In this document: one piece after another, positions 46,688 through 55,815 of the stretch
How positions within the stretch are numbered: position 1 is the stretch's first letter
Layout: every line of letters begins with the position of its first letter
Source: Hyphomicrobiales bacterium
GTDB taxonomy: Bacteria; Pseudomonadota; Alphaproteobacteria; Rhizobiales; Rhizobiaceae
Reading direction: 5' to 3'
Length of the DNA: 64,000 bases
Assembly: GCA_900471485.1 (NCBI GenBank)
Contig: UCEU01000002.1
Span: 62,001-126,000, forward strand
Notes under the pieces: model-generated
The model's input: the letters and a program-made list of their open reading frames with translations, nothing else
Told to the model about the DNA's origin: nothing
Database searches by the model: none
Position numbers and translations under genes: made by a program

Positions 46688-47619
46688 TGGCCGCTCTCCT
46701 TCGGGTCGAGTGCATCGCGCAGACCGTCGCCGAGCAGGTTAAAGCCGAGGCTGACGATCAGGATGGCAATGCCGGGCATGGCGGCGACCCACCACTGGTC
46801 AAGGATGAAGCGGCGGCCCGAGGCGATCATCGCGCCCCATTCCGGCAGCGGCGGCTGCGCGCCGAGACCGAGGAAGCCGAGGCCGGCCGCAGTCAGGATG
46901 ATGCCCGCCATGTCGAGCGTCACGCGAACGATCAGCGAGGATATGCAGAGCGGCATGACATGGCGCACGACGATGCGCAGAGGGGACGCGCCCATCAGCT
47001 TCACCGCCGAAATATAGTCGGAGCGCCGTACCGTCAGCGTTTCCGCGCGTGCGATGCGGGCATAGGGCGGCCATGAGGTGATGGCGATGGCGATGATGGC
47101 ATTCTGGATGCCGGGCCCAAGGGCTGCGACGAAGGCGAGCGCCAGCACCAGCTTCGGGAAGGCGAGGAAGATGTCGGTGATGCGCATGAGAATGGCATCG
47201 ACCCAGCCGCCGGCATAGCCGGACACGGTGCCGACCAGGAGACCGATCGGCGCCGAGATGATGGCGACGAGGACGACCACCATCAGCGTCAGGCGGGAGC
47301 CGTAGATCAGACGAGAGTAGATGTCGCGACCCTGGTCATCGGTGCCCAGCAGATAGCCGTCCGCGCCCGGCGGCAGCAGCCGGGCATTGCGGAGATCGCC
47401 GACAACGGGCGAGTGTGTTGCCAGCACATTGGCGAAGGCCGCCATCAGCAACAGCGCAATGATGATCAGCAGGCCGACCACGGCGAGGCGATTGGCGGTG
47501 AATTGCCGCCATGTCACGTAGGCGCGCCCAAGGCGGGCCTGGGTGCGCGACTGCGGCCGGTCTGAGAGAAGCCATTCGCGGCGGCTCATGGGTCTTGTCT
47601 GGTTGGCTTGCATCGTCAT
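46684..47619 (-). CDS. Peptide ABC transporter permease (DppC-like)
   Basis: A 311-residue inner-membrane permease with six hydrophobic segments and an N-terminal OppC_N-type region (RLGRAYVTWRQFTANRLAVVGLLII). The inner-membrane loop that contacts the ATPase (EAA loop) is seen as ARAETLTVRRSDYISAVKLMGAS. It overlaps the DppB-like gene by 4 bases and the DppD-like gene by 4. Confidence 0.9.
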   Translation of the reverse strand: MTMQANQTRPMSRREWLLSDRPQSRTQARLGRAYVTWRQFTANRLAVVGLLIIIALLLMAAFANVLATHSPVVGDLRNARLLPPGADGYLLGTDDQGRDIYSRLIYGSRLTLMVVVLVAIISAPIGLLVGTVSGYAGGWVDAILMRITDIFLAFPKLVLALAFVAALGPGIQNAIIAIAITSWPPYARIARAETLTVRRSDYISAVKLMGASPLRIVVRHVMPLCISSLIVRVTLDMAGIILTAAGLGFLGLGAQPPLPEWGAMIASGRRFILDQWWVAAMPGIAILIVSLGFNLLGDGLRDALDPKESGQ

Positions 47620-48683
47620 CGGCTTCGTGTCCTGGGATCGAGGGTCCGATAGAGAAGATCAGACAAGAGGTTGATGCCGATGAAGACGGTGCCGATAACG
47701 ATCGTGCCGCCGAGAACGGCGTTCATGTCCGCATTCTGCAGCGAATTGGTGATGTAGAGGCCGATGCCGGGCCAGGAGAACACAGTCTCGGTCAGCACCG
47801 AGCCTTCGAGCAGGCCGGCATAGGACAGCGCGATGACGGTGACGAGAGGCACCGCGGCGTTACGCAAGGCGTGGCCCCAGATCACCCGGGTTTCCGAAAG
47901 ACCCTTGGCGCGCGCGGCCACGATATATTCCTGGCTAAGCTCGTTCAGCATGAAGCTGCGGGTCATGCGGCTGATATAGGCGAGCGAGAAGTAGCCGAGC
48001 AGCGAAGCCGGCAGGATGATGTGGCGGAATACGTCGTAGAAGACATCCCACTGTCCCTGCATGGCGCTGTCTAGAAGGAAGAAGCCGGTGACCGGCGTGA
48101 AGCTGTACTCGAAGACGATGTCGATGCGGCCGGGGAAGGCGACCCAGCGCAGCTTGGCGTAAAAGATCACCAGCGAGATCAGCGACAGCCAGAAGATCGG
48201 CACCGAATAGCCGATCAGGCCGATGACGCGGACGATCTGGTCGGCGAAGCTGCCGCGCTTGACGGCTGCGAGGACGCCGAGCGGCACACCGATCACCGAG
48301 CCGATGATGGTGCCGAGCGTGGCGAGTTCGATCGTCGCCGGGAAGACGCGCTTGATATCGACCATGACGGGATTGGTGGTCAGCACGGATGTGCCGAAAT
48401 CGCCGGCCAGGATGCCTTTTATGTAGATATAGAACTGCTGGTAGAGCGGCAGGTCGAAGCCCATTTCGCGCCGCACGCGCTCGACCACATGGGTTGGAGC
48501 GCGGTCGCCGAGAATGGCGAGCACGGGATCGATCGGAACGACGCGGCCGATGAAGAAGGTGACGGCCAGAAGGCCGAGATAGGTGGTCACGGCGGCAACG
48601 AGAAAGCGGCCGATAGCCTTGGCGATGGGAAGGGCACGGCCGGGTTTCGGCCGTGCTTCCATTTTTGTTTCAACGATGCTCAA
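47616..48683 (-). CDS. Peptide ABC transporter permease (DppB-like)
   Basis: A 355-residue inner-membrane permease of the DppB/OppB type with the EAA-like loop EYIVAARAKGLSETRVIWGHALRNA split over residues around 245-270 and six hydrophobic segments. It follows the binding-protein gene by 18 bases. Confidence 0.9.
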   Translation of the reverse strand: MSIVETKMEARPKPGRALPIAKAIGRFLVAAVTTYLGLLAVTFFIGRVVPIDPVLAILGDRAPTHVVERVRREMGFDLPLYQQFYIYIKGILAGDFGTSVLTTNPVMVDIKRVFPATIELATLGTIIGSVIGVPLGVLAAVKRGSFADQIVRVIGLIGYSVPIFWLSLISLVIFYAKLRWVAFPGRIDIVFEYSFTPVTGFFLLDSAMQGQWDVFYDVFRHIILPASLLGYFSLAYISRMTRSFMLNELSQEYIVAARAKGLSETRVIWGHALRNAAVPLVTVIALSYAGLLEGSVLTETVFSWPGIGLYITNSLQNADMNAVLGGTIVIGTVFIGINLLSDLLYRTLDPRTRSR

Positions 48684-48701
48684 CGGATCAATCCTGCTGG
48701 A

Positions 48702-50345
48702 TCATTCCTTGCCGATCGTACCGACGTAGTTGGTGTCGAAGCTCGGTCCGAGCTTGAAGTTGCTGATGCCCTTTCGGTAGCCGGCAACTTCGGTCTGCTG
48801 GAAGATGAACACGAACGGGCTGTTGGCCAGGTACTTCTTCTGGATGTCCTGATACATGGCCGCACGCTTGTCGTTGTCGCGCTCCAGGAGGGCGGCCTTG
48901 GCTTCCTTATCCAGTTCAGGCGCTTCGAAGGTGTTGCGCCAGGCGAGCGTCTTTACCGTGCCGGCATCCGAATTGTCGGGATTGCTGGTGAAGGTATCGG
49001 CGTTGGAGTTCGGGTCGAAATAGTCCGAGCCCCACTGGCCGATGTAGATGTCGTGCGTACGGGCGCGGAACTTGGTCAGCGTCTGCTTGCCGTCACCGGG
49101 GATGATGTCCATCTTGATGCCGGCCTGGGCAACCGACTGCTGGATGGATTCGGCGATACCCGTTACCGGCTGCGTGTTGCGGACGTCGATCGTCACCGAG
49201 AAGCCGTCCTTCAGGCCTGCCTTGGCGAGCAGTTCCTTGGCCTTTGCGACGTCGAGCTTGTAGGGGTTCTCGTCGAGTGCGCCGAGTTGGCCCTTCGGCA
49301 GGAAGGTCTGGTGGATTTCGCCGATGCCCTTGATCAGCGTCGCGCCGATCGCGTCGTAGTCGACCAGATACTTGAAGGCTTCCTGGACTTCCGGCTTCTT
49401 CAGATTCTCGTTCTTGGAGTTGAGGCTGATGAAGTAGACGGTGCCCTTCGGCGCGCTTTCGCTGGCGAGGTCGGCGTTCTTGGCGACGGCGTCGAGGTCA
49501 CCCGGCTCCAGGTTGCGGGCGATGTCGATGTCACCGGCCTCGAGCGCCAGACGCTGAGCCGAGCTTTCCTTCATGAAGCGATAGATGACGCGGGCAAGCT
49601 TGGCCTTTTCGCCGTAGTAATTGTCGTTGCGCTCGAGCACGACCACTTCATTGGCGCGCCATTCGCGCAGCTTGAAGGCGCCGGAGCCGGCATAACCGGT
49701 CTTCAGCCACTCGTTGCCGAAGTCGTTGTCGTACTTGTAGTCGGCCGACGGGGTGACCGGCTTGACGTGGTCGAGAACCAGCTTCTTGTCGACGACGGAA
49801 GCAACCGTTGCTGTGAGGCAGTTCAGGACGAAGCTCGGCGCGTAGGGCTTGTCGACGGTGAAGGTGAAGGTGTTTTCGTCGGTTGCCTTGGCCTTCTCGG
49901 TGACGTTGTCACCCGTGATGCCGAACTGGGTGATGATGAAGGCGGGGCTCTTGTCGAGCTTGACGGCACGCTCGAAGGACCAGGCGACGTCTTCGGCAGT
50001 GATCGGGTTGCCCGAAGCGAACTTCATGCCCGGCTTCAGCTTGAACGTATAGGTCAGGCCGTCATCGGAAACGGACCAGCTTTCGGCGAGGTCGCCCTTG
50101 ACCTTGGACGTGTCGGCCATGTCGAGGCGCACGAGCAGGCTGTATGTGTTGCTGGTCATCTCGGCGGTCGAGAGCTCGAAGGCTTCGCCCGGATCCATGG
50201 TGATGATGTCGTCGATCGCGAAGCCTTCGACGAGCGTGTCCTTCGGCGTTTCGGCGAAGGCAGCCGGAGCTGCGATCATCAGGAAGGAGAGGGCCGCGCC
50301 TGCGGAGAGGGCACGGAAGCTGCGGTTGAATTTGCTGATTATCAT
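48702..50345 (-). CDS. Periplasmic peptide-binding protein (family 5 SBP)
   Basis: A 547-residue extracytoplasmic binding protein. It has a signal peptide (FRALSAGAALSFLMIAAPAAFA, cut near FAE) and the family 5 pattern of DppA/OppA, including DIITMDPGEAFELSTAEM and an AEDVAWSFERAVKL block. The ATG at 50345 has AGGGGAA upstream. With the dipeptidase before it, di- or tripeptides are the most likely cargo; other family 5 substrates such as opines or glutathione cannot be excluded. Confidence 0.9.
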   Translation of the reverse strand: MIISKFNRSFRALSAGAALSFLMIAAPAAFAETPKDTLVEGFAIDDIITMDPGEAFELSTAEMTSNTYSLLVRLDMADTSKVKGDLAESWSVSDDGLTYTFKLKPGMKFASGNPITAEDVAWSFERAVKLDKSPAFIITQFGITGDNVTEKAKATDENTFTFTVDKPYAPSFVLNCLTATVASVVDKKLVLDHVKPVTPSADYKYDNDFGNEWLKTGYAGSGAFKLREWRANEVVVLERNDNYYGEKAKLARVIYRFMKESSAQRLALEAGDIDIARNLEPGDLDAVAKNADLASESAPKGTVYFISLNSKNENLKKPEVQEAFKYLVDYDAIGATLIKGIGEIHQTFLPKGQLGALDENPYKLDVAKAKELLAKAGLKDGFSVTIDVRNTQPVTGIAESIQQSVAQAGIKMDIIPGDGKQTLTKFRARTHDIYIGQWGSDYFDPNSNADTFTSNPDNSDAGTVKTLAWRNTFEAPELDKEAKAALLERDNDKRAAMYQDIQKKYLANSPFVFIFQQTEVAGYRKGISNFKLGPSFDTNYVGTIGKE

Positions 50346-50392
50346 GATTTTGTTCCCCTGTTCATGAACTAAACTGCAGTCTCGAAAGTTGG

Positions 50393-51451
50393 TCAGGCGC
50401 GCTCTTCCCTCCACGCCGAAGCCAGAATCCTCAGCCAGTTCTCGCTGGCCAATTTCGTCAGATCGTCTGCACCATATCCAGCGTGTCGCAGAGCGGCAAT
50501 CAGCTTCTGATTGCCGGCCGCATCGTCGATCTCGTCAGGTATGGTTGCACCGTCGAAGTCGGAGCCCAGCGCCACGCAATCAATGCCGACGCGCTCGACG
50601 ATATAATCAATGTGACGAACCATGTCGCTGAGCGGCGTATCGCCATCCGAGCGGGCGTCGTCGCGCAGCATGGCGGTGGCGTAGTTGATGCCCACGAGGC
50701 CACGGCTGTCCTTGATTGCGTCCAGCTGCTTGTCTGTGAGATTGCGTGCGACCGGTGTCAGCGCGTGCGCGTTGGAGTGGCTGGCGACCAGCGGCTGGTC
50801 GGTGGTCTTGGCCACATCCCAGAAGCCCTTTTCGGTAATGTGGGCGAGGTCGATCATGATGCCGAGGCGATTGCACTCGCGCACCAGCTCAAAACCAGCG
50901 CCGGTCAGGCCGGGCGCGGTGTCCGGCGACATCGGGAATGCGAATGGCACGCCATGGCCGAAGATGTTGTGGCGGCTCCAGACCGGGCCGAGCGAGCGCA
51001 GGCCGGCGGCATAGAACACTTCGAGCGCGGCCAGATCGGCGCCTATCGCTTCGCAGCCTTCGATATGCATGACGGCAGCAAATACGCCGTCGGCCATCGC
51101 CTTGCGAATGTCCTTTACGGTATGGCATAGCCGCCAGGCGCCGGCACGGTGCAGACGCAGCGCTATCGACGCCATCTCGGTCGTGATCCTGAGCGACGGC
51201 AGCAGCTCGAGCGGTGCCGCGAGTGGCGTCACGTAGTGACCGTCGCTGTCGGGCTCGGCGAAAACCAGATCGCCCGAGGGAACATAGATCGCGCAGAGCC
51301 CGCCTGCGAGCCCGCCGGCCTTGGCGCGCGGCGCATCAATATGACCGCTCGCTATTCCATTGGCGAACTCGGCGACCGGATCGCCGCCCTCCCGTTCATG
51401 TGTCCATAGCCGGAGAAGAACGTCGTTGTGGCCGTCGAATACTGGTAGCAT
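50393..51451 (-). CDS. Membrane dipeptidase-like peptidase (M19 family)
   Basis: A 352-residue zinc peptidase of the M19 (renal dipeptidase) family, which hydrolyses dipeptides, often including D-amino acids. The N-terminal metal motif is DGHNDVL (DxHxD), followed by a conserved Glu (MHIEGCEAIG), a GLTGAGFELVRECNRLGIMIDLAH block and a later ASHSNAHAL with the metal-binding His. AGGAA precedes the ATG at 51451. It starts the peptide-transporter operon, 47 bases before the binding protein, which suggests that imported peptides are cut in the cytoplasm. Confidence 0.88.
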   Translation of the reverse strand: MLPVFDGHNDVLLRLWTHEREGGDPVAEFANGIASGHIDAPRAKAGGLAGGLCAIYVPSGDLVFAEPDSDGHYVTPLAAPLELLPSLRITTEMASIALRLHRAGAWRLCHTVKDIRKAMADGVFAAVMHIEGCEAIGADLAALEVFYAAGLRSLGPVWSRHNIFGHGVPFAFPMSPDTAPGLTGAGFELVRECNRLGIMIDLAHITEKGFWDVAKTTDQPLVASHSNAHALTPVARNLTDKQLDAIKDSRGLVGINYATAMLRDDARSDGDTPLSDMVRHIDYIVERVGIDCVALGSDFDGATIPDEIDDAAGNQKLIAALRHAGYGADDLTKLASENWLRILASAWREERA

Positions 51452-51664
51452 CTGTGTTCCTGTGTGCCCGTCGGGCATTATGAAGCGCGCAGAATAGAAA
51501 AGCTGGCGGATTACGCCACCCCTTCCGTGCAAATTATTTTCGGCGCTTTCCGAAAACGCGAGGTATCCCGCAGGCCGCGGTCATTCGCTGATGAAAACGC
51601 CGCGTTCGCTTCCTATGTAGCCTCCGACGATCACAGTCGTCGATGGCGTTCCAAGGAGGGACAG

Positions 51665-52174
51665 ATGCCGATTTCAATGTACCGTCTAACCGTTCCGGTG
51701 TTCCAGCGAGGGCTGGCCACGCTGGAAACCTACCTCGGCAAGGTCGAGGCTTTCGCCGGAGAGAAAGGGGTCGCATCGAAGGACCTGATAGCGCATCGGC
51801 TGTCGCCCGACATGCTGCCGTTCACCGGCCAGTATCAGCGCGCGACGGATAGCGCCAAGCTTGCGATCGCCCGGCTGACGGGCACCGATGCGCCGAAATT
51901 CGAAGACAACGAATCAACGATCGAAGAACTCTACGAGCGGGTGGCAAAGACCCGTCGCTATCTGGATGGAATTTCGGCTGATGCGCTCGATGGAACAGAA
52001 GAGCGCGAGGTCGTGATCTCGCCCGGCGGCAACAAGGTGACGTTCCGCGGGGAGGATTACCTCCTGCAGTTTGCGCTGCCGAATTTCTATTTCCACATCG
52101 CCACTGCTCATGCGATTCTGCGTAATCAGGGCGTTCCCGTCGGCAAGCTGGATTATCTCGGCCGCTTCTCCTGA
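51665..52174 (+). CDS. DUF1993 family protein
   Basis: A 169-residue soluble protein of the DUF1993 family, helical and distantly related to DinB-like four-helix bundles. The pattern starts MYRLTVPVFQRGLATLETYL and includes FHIATAHAILRNQGVPVGKLDYLG. AAGGAGGG precedes the ATG at 51665; the frame upstream (from 51464) is not protein-like. No function is known for the family. It converges on the hydrolase gene, leaving 5 bases. Confidence 0.85.
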   Translation: MPISMYRLTVPVFQRGLATLETYLGKVEAFAGEKGVASKDLIAHRLSPDMLPFTGQYQRATDSAKLAIARLTGTDAPKFEDNESTIEELYERVAKTRRYLDGISADALDGTEEREVVISPGGNKVTFRGEDYLLQFALPNFYFHIATAHAILRNQGVPVGKLDYLGRFS

Positions 52175-52179
52175 GGCGA

Positions 52180-53700
52180 TCAGGGCCGGCGCGTGACCGG
52201 CCCTTTTTCCGTCAGTTCCGTATAAGCCAGCGTCTGGTCGAGATGGCGCGCCCTCTGTGAGAGCAGTTTCTCGGCATAAGCAAGACGGATCGACGCGTAG
52301 GCCGGATCCTGAGCAACGTTGTGAAGCTCGTGCGGGTCTTTCGAGAGATCGAACAGCAGCGGCGGCAGTGCCGTGAAATGGACGAACTTGAAGTGCTCGT
52401 CACGGATGACGGCGAGACTGCATTCGTTCGATTCGATTCCGAAATGACGCTCCGCCTCGCCATGCGCGATGTCGCGAAAATCGAACTCCCAGAATGCCGC
52501 GGTGCGCCAGGCTTTCGGATCATCGCCAGACAGGAAGGGTAGCAGCGAGCGCCCGTCCAGGCCGTTTCTTGCCTCGACCCCGAGCCGCTCGCAAAGGGTG
52601 GGAAAGACATCCGCAACGCTGGTGAAGCGCTCGATGGTCTTGCCTCTCGCGGCCGCCTTCGGGTCGCGAATGACGAGCGGAATATGGTAGCTGCCGTCAA
52701 AGAAGCCGCCTTTGCCCAACGCCCAGTGGTCGCCAGCCATTTCTGCGTGGTCGGAGGTGAAGACGATGATCGTGTTTTCCCAATCGTCCGATGCCCGCAA
52801 TGCATCCCAGACGCGGCCGAGTTGCGCATCCACTTCGGCGATCATTCCGTAGTAGATCGCCCGGATCGCGGAGAAATCCGCTTCGCTCCAATCGCTCACC
52901 CGACCTTCGGCGCCATGGATGAAGCTGCTCCTCTCGGCTCGTGGCATGGCGAAGGCAAGATAGGGATGCGACGCTTCTTCCTGGTCACGGCTTGGGCCGC
53001 GGGCGTTCGTTGCTCCGTCATTGGCACCGAACATCCTGTTGTAGGGTTCGGGGACGGAATAGGGTGGGTGCGGACGCAGGAAGGATAGGTGCGCGAACCA
53101 CGGTGCATCCTGCTCGCCCAGCCAACGGATGAATTCTCCCGCGAGGAAGGCGGTTTGCGTCTCGTCCTTGGAGTAGGATGTCGGCTGGTTGGAGATCTGG
53201 CCGGCCTGCGCGCCCTTGGGGATATGGATGTCGCGGCTGGTCGCATTTTCATGGCCCCGCGCCTTCAGCCAGGAAAGCCAGGGCTTTTCGTGCTCCGGTA
53301 GCAGCTGTCGCGTGCTGAAGCCGGGAAGGACGCCTTCGTAGGTCGTCAGGTGCGGATCGTTGGGATGCATGCCGCGCGGATCGGGCGCGGTGTCGGTGTA
53401 GCCGAAGAGGGTGGGGTCGTAGCCGGCGCGCCTTGCGGCAAGCGCCAGATTGTCGAACCGTGCGTCCAGCGGCGAGCCGTTACGGCAGACGCGGTGGTTC
53501 ATCTGGTAGAGGCCGGTGTAGAGGCTGGCGCGCGCCGGTGAGCAGGGCGCCGCCCCCGCATAGTGCAGTGCAAACAGGACGCCTTGCGCGGCCAGCGCAT
53601 CGACATTGGGCGTCCTTACGCAGGGATGGCCAACGGCCGAAAGGCAATCACCGCGCCATTGGTCCGCGGTGATCAGGAGTACGTTCGGTCGCTCGGCCAT
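52180..53700 (-). CDS. Phosphonate monoester hydrolase / arylsulfatase-like enzyme
   Basis: A 506-residue member of the alkaline-phosphatase superfamily close to the Rhizobium leguminosarum phosphonate monoester hydrolase by the pattern of its whole sequence. The nucleophile is C53 in CSPAR (C-x-P-x-R), to be converted to formylglycine; metal-binding segments are NVLLITADQWRGD at the start and FTSDHAEMAGDHW in the middle. The C-terminal motifs WEFDFRD and LPPLLFDLSKDPHELHN match that enzyme group. No signal peptide is seen. It follows galE by 6 bases and is probably cotranscribed; the natural substrate is open. Confidence 0.85.
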   Translation of the reverse strand: MAERPNVLLITADQWRGDCLSAVGHPCVRTPNVDALAAQGVLFALHYAGAAPCSPARASLYTGLYQMNHRVCRNGSPLDARFDNLALAARRAGYDPTLFGYTDTAPDPRGMHPNDPHLTTYEGVLPGFSTRQLLPEHEKPWLSWLKARGHENATSRDIHIPKGAQAGQISNQPTSYSKDETQTAFLAGEFIRWLGEQDAPWFAHLSFLRPHPPYSVPEPYNRMFGANDGATNARGPSRDQEEASHPYLAFAMPRAERSSFIHGAEGRVSDWSEADFSAIRAIYYGMIAEVDAQLGRVWDALRASDDWENTIIVFTSDHAEMAGDHWALGKGGFFDGSYHIPLVIRDPKAAARGKTIERFTSVADVFPTLCERLGVEARNGLDGRSLLPFLSGDDPKAWRTAAFWEFDFRDIAHGEAERHFGIESNECSLAVIRDEHFKFVHFTALPPLLFDLSKDPHELHNVAQDPAYASIRLAYAEKLLSQRARHLDQTLAYTELTEKGPVTRRP

Positions 53701-53706
53701 GATCGC

Positions 53707-54690
53707 TCAGTGGTGGTTGGATTTGGTGTGCCAGTTCCACGCAGAGCTGATGATCTGCGAGAGATCATATTTCGGCACCCAACCAAGCGTTTCGCGGGCC
53801 TTGTCGTTGTTGGCAACCAGGGTGTGCGAGTCGCCTTCGCGGCGTCCGACATATTCGACGGGGAAGGGGCGTGCGGATACGTCTTCGATGGAGGTCAACA
53901 GCTCCTTGACCGTGGTGCCGGTGCCGGTGCCGAGATTGAGGGCAACGGATTCACCGCCCTTCAGCAGATATTCCACCGCGCGGACATGCGCGTCGGCGAG
54001 ATCGAGCACGTGGATGTAATCGCGCACGCAGGTGCCGTCGCGGGTCTCGTAGTCGCTGCCGAATACCTTGAAGCCGTCGCGGCGGCCAAGTGCTGCATCG
54101 ATCGCAAGCGGAATGGCGTGGGTTTCCGGCTGGTGCCACTCGCCGATCCGGCCTTCGAAATCGGCGCCCGCCGCATTGAAGTAGCGCAGCACGACAGAGC
54201 GGAAGCCGGTGTACTGGTCGTAGTCCGAAAGCGCCTGTTCGACGATGTACTTCGTGCGGCCATAGGGATTGATCGGCACCTGGCGATGCGTCTCGTCCAG
54301 CGGCACGCTTTGCGGCAGGCCGTAGGTCGCGCAGGTGGAGGAGAACACGAAGGCCTTAATGCCGGCGTCCTGGGCGGCAGCCAGAAGGGTCAGCGTGCCA
54401 ATGACGTTGTTTTCATAGAAGGCAACCGGATCCTTGACAGATTCACCGACTTCGATGAGGGCTGCAAAATGCAGGATGGCGGCAGGCTTGTGCTTGGCCA
54501 GAACCTCGTCCAGCCGGGCGCGATCACGGATGTCGCCCTCTTCGGCGGGACCCCATTTTACGAATTCCCGATGCCCGTTGGAGAAATTGTCGAAGACGAC
54601 AGGCTTGTAGCCCTTATTCGCCAGATCGAGGCACGTATGCGAGCCGATATAACCAGCACCACCGACGACCAGAACCGTTTCACCTGCCAT
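53707..54690 (-). CDS. galE: UDP-glucose 4-epimerase
   Basis: GalE interconverts UDP-glucose and UDP-galactose, feeding galactose into LPS, exopolysaccharide and cyclic-glucan-related pathways. The 327-residue extended SDR protein has the NAD motif GGAGYIGSH (from residue 10), a Ser in FSSTCATYG and the catalytic pair Y143/K147 in NPYGRTKYIVE. It is first in a two-gene unit with the phosphonate hydrolase-like gene. Upstream lies an AT-rich gap shared with the divergent methyltransferase gene. Confidence 0.93.
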   Translation of the reverse strand: MAGETVLVVGGAGYIGSHTCLDLANKGYKPVVFDNFSNGHREFVKWGPAEEGDIRDRARLDEVLAKHKPAAILHFAALIEVGESVKDPVAFYENNVIGTLTLLAAAQDAGIKAFVFSSTCATYGLPQSVPLDETHRQVPINPYGRTKYIVEQALSDYDQYTGFRSVVLRYFNAAGADFEGRIGEWHQPETHAIPLAIDAALGRRDGFKVFGSDYETRDGTCVRDYIHVLDLADAHVRAVEYLLKGGESVALNLGTGTGTTVKELLTSIEDVSARPFPVEYVGRREGDSHTLVANNDKARETLGWVPKYDLSQIISSAWNWHTKSNHH

Positions 54691-55029
54691 GCACCACCTT
54701 TATTGCGTTACAAGATTCTCGCGAAACTAGAGCAGCTAAATGGCGATAGAAAGAACGAAACGCACGTTGCGCGACGCTTCGTTCATTTTGTTGTAACGGC
54801 ATTAGCGATTTTCAGAGTGCCATGCTGCATTGCAGCATTCTGTTGTATCGTGTCGGTACTTGGTGGTTGTGCATAAAGTGTATTTCGCGTTTCTCTGGTG
54901 GTGTTAGAGTATAAATTCCGACATTTCTCAATTAACGTTTGATATTGGTGAGTTGAAATTAACGAAACGCGATTGTAACGTTTTCTCAGAGGTGGAGATA
55001 AATTATCGAATTTCGAAAGAGAAGGAATA
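54691..55029. other. AT-rich divergent gap between galE and the methyltransferase (339 bases)
   Basis: No supported gene. The stretch is clearly poorer in G+C than its surroundings. It contains an inverted repeat ATGCTGCA-T-TGCAGCAT (54822-54838) and an exact 10-base direct repeat AACGAAACGC (54754-54763 and 54961-54970). A minus-strand open frame of 90 codons overlapping the gap is unlikely to be real. Probably a regulatory region with transferred or relaxed sequence. Confidence 0.6.
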
Positions 55030-55812
55030 ATGGATTTTCCGATCAGGAAGTTCATATTTCATGATCTTCAGGCAATTGACGGATATATCGATCCGCCGGA
55101 TGCGCTTGTCTTCCTTTCGCTATTGCGCGCTCAGCAATCCGCTGGACTGGAGGGCGGTGTCGCGGAGATCGGGGTTTACTACGGCCGATCCTACTTTCTG
55201 TTTCGCAAGATTTGCGGCGACCAGGAAAAGATCATCGCAATCGACTTGTTCGATGTCGATCAAAATGGCCGAGGCGCGACCCAGTATGACCGCTTTCTGG
55301 ATAACGGCCGGGCGCTCGATCTGCTTGTAGACGAGGAACTGGTGATCAAGGGCGACAGCACGCTGCTCGCGGCCGAGGCCATCACCGACAGGGCAGGAGT
55401 GATTCGCTTTTTCAGCATCGATGGCGGCCATATGCTGAACCACGTTGCCGCCGATAGCCGGCTTGCGGCCGTGTCGCTTGCCGAGCACGGCATCATCGCC
55501 TTCGACGATACATTCAATCCGGCGTGGCCGGAGGTGACCGTCGGCGTGGCGGATTTCCTGCGTGAGCAGGATGGGCAGTTCGCCGTGTTCTGTCTCACCA
55601 AGTACAAGACCTATGTCTGCCGGCAAAGCTTCCATGCGTTCTATTCGCGCGTGATAGAACAGTCGGACGACTTGAAGGCCTTTGACCATGCCGAGACCGA
55701 TTTCCTTGGGTCGAAGGCCACGCGGTTGAACAACCCCATGGGACGCCGGATCGTTCACGAACTGCTGGCGCGGTCGGGGCTTGGATTGCTGTCCGAGCGG
55801 GTCTACCGGTAG
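55030..55812 (+). CDS. Class I SAM-dependent methyltransferase-like protein (TylF/CmcI-like)
   Basis: A 260-residue protein with the N-terminal pattern of class I methyltransferases acting on small molecules or sugars: GGVAEIGVYYGRSYFLFRKI (motif I), IIAIDLFDVDQNGRG (motif II), and FFSIDGGHMLNHV with a likely metal-binding Asp-Asp pair in IIAFDDTFNP. This resembles the TylF/CmcI/Methyltransf_24 group. AAGGAATA precedes the ATG. Substrate unknown. It is separated from galE by an AT-rich gap and ends 3 bases from the convergent kdpE. Confidence 0.75.
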   Translation: MDFPIRKFIFHDLQAIDGYIDPPDALVFLSLLRAQQSAGLEGGVAEIGVYYGRSYFLFRKICGDQEKIIAIDLFDVDQNGRGATQYDRFLDNGRALDLLVDEELVIKGDSTLLAAEAITDRAGVIRFFSIDGGHMLNHVAADSRLAAVSLAEHGIIAFDDTFNPAWPEVTVGVADFLREQDGQFAVFCLTKYKTYVCRQSFHAFYSRVIEQSDDLKAFDHAETDFLGSKATRLNNPMGRRIVHELLARSGLGLLSERVYR

Positions 55813-55815
55813 GCA

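Noticed and set aside
48489..50372. 627-codon plus-strand open frame over the binding-protein gene
   Set aside because: Antisense shadow of the SBP gene; Val/Gly/Glu-rich with no motifs.
53563..54876. 437-codon plus-strand open frame over galE
   Set aside because: Antisense to galE, with no recognisable domain.
54783..55055. 90-codon minus-strand open frame in the AT-rich gap
   Set aside because: No ribosome site, crosses the promoter region of the methyltransferase gene, and has no protein-like features.
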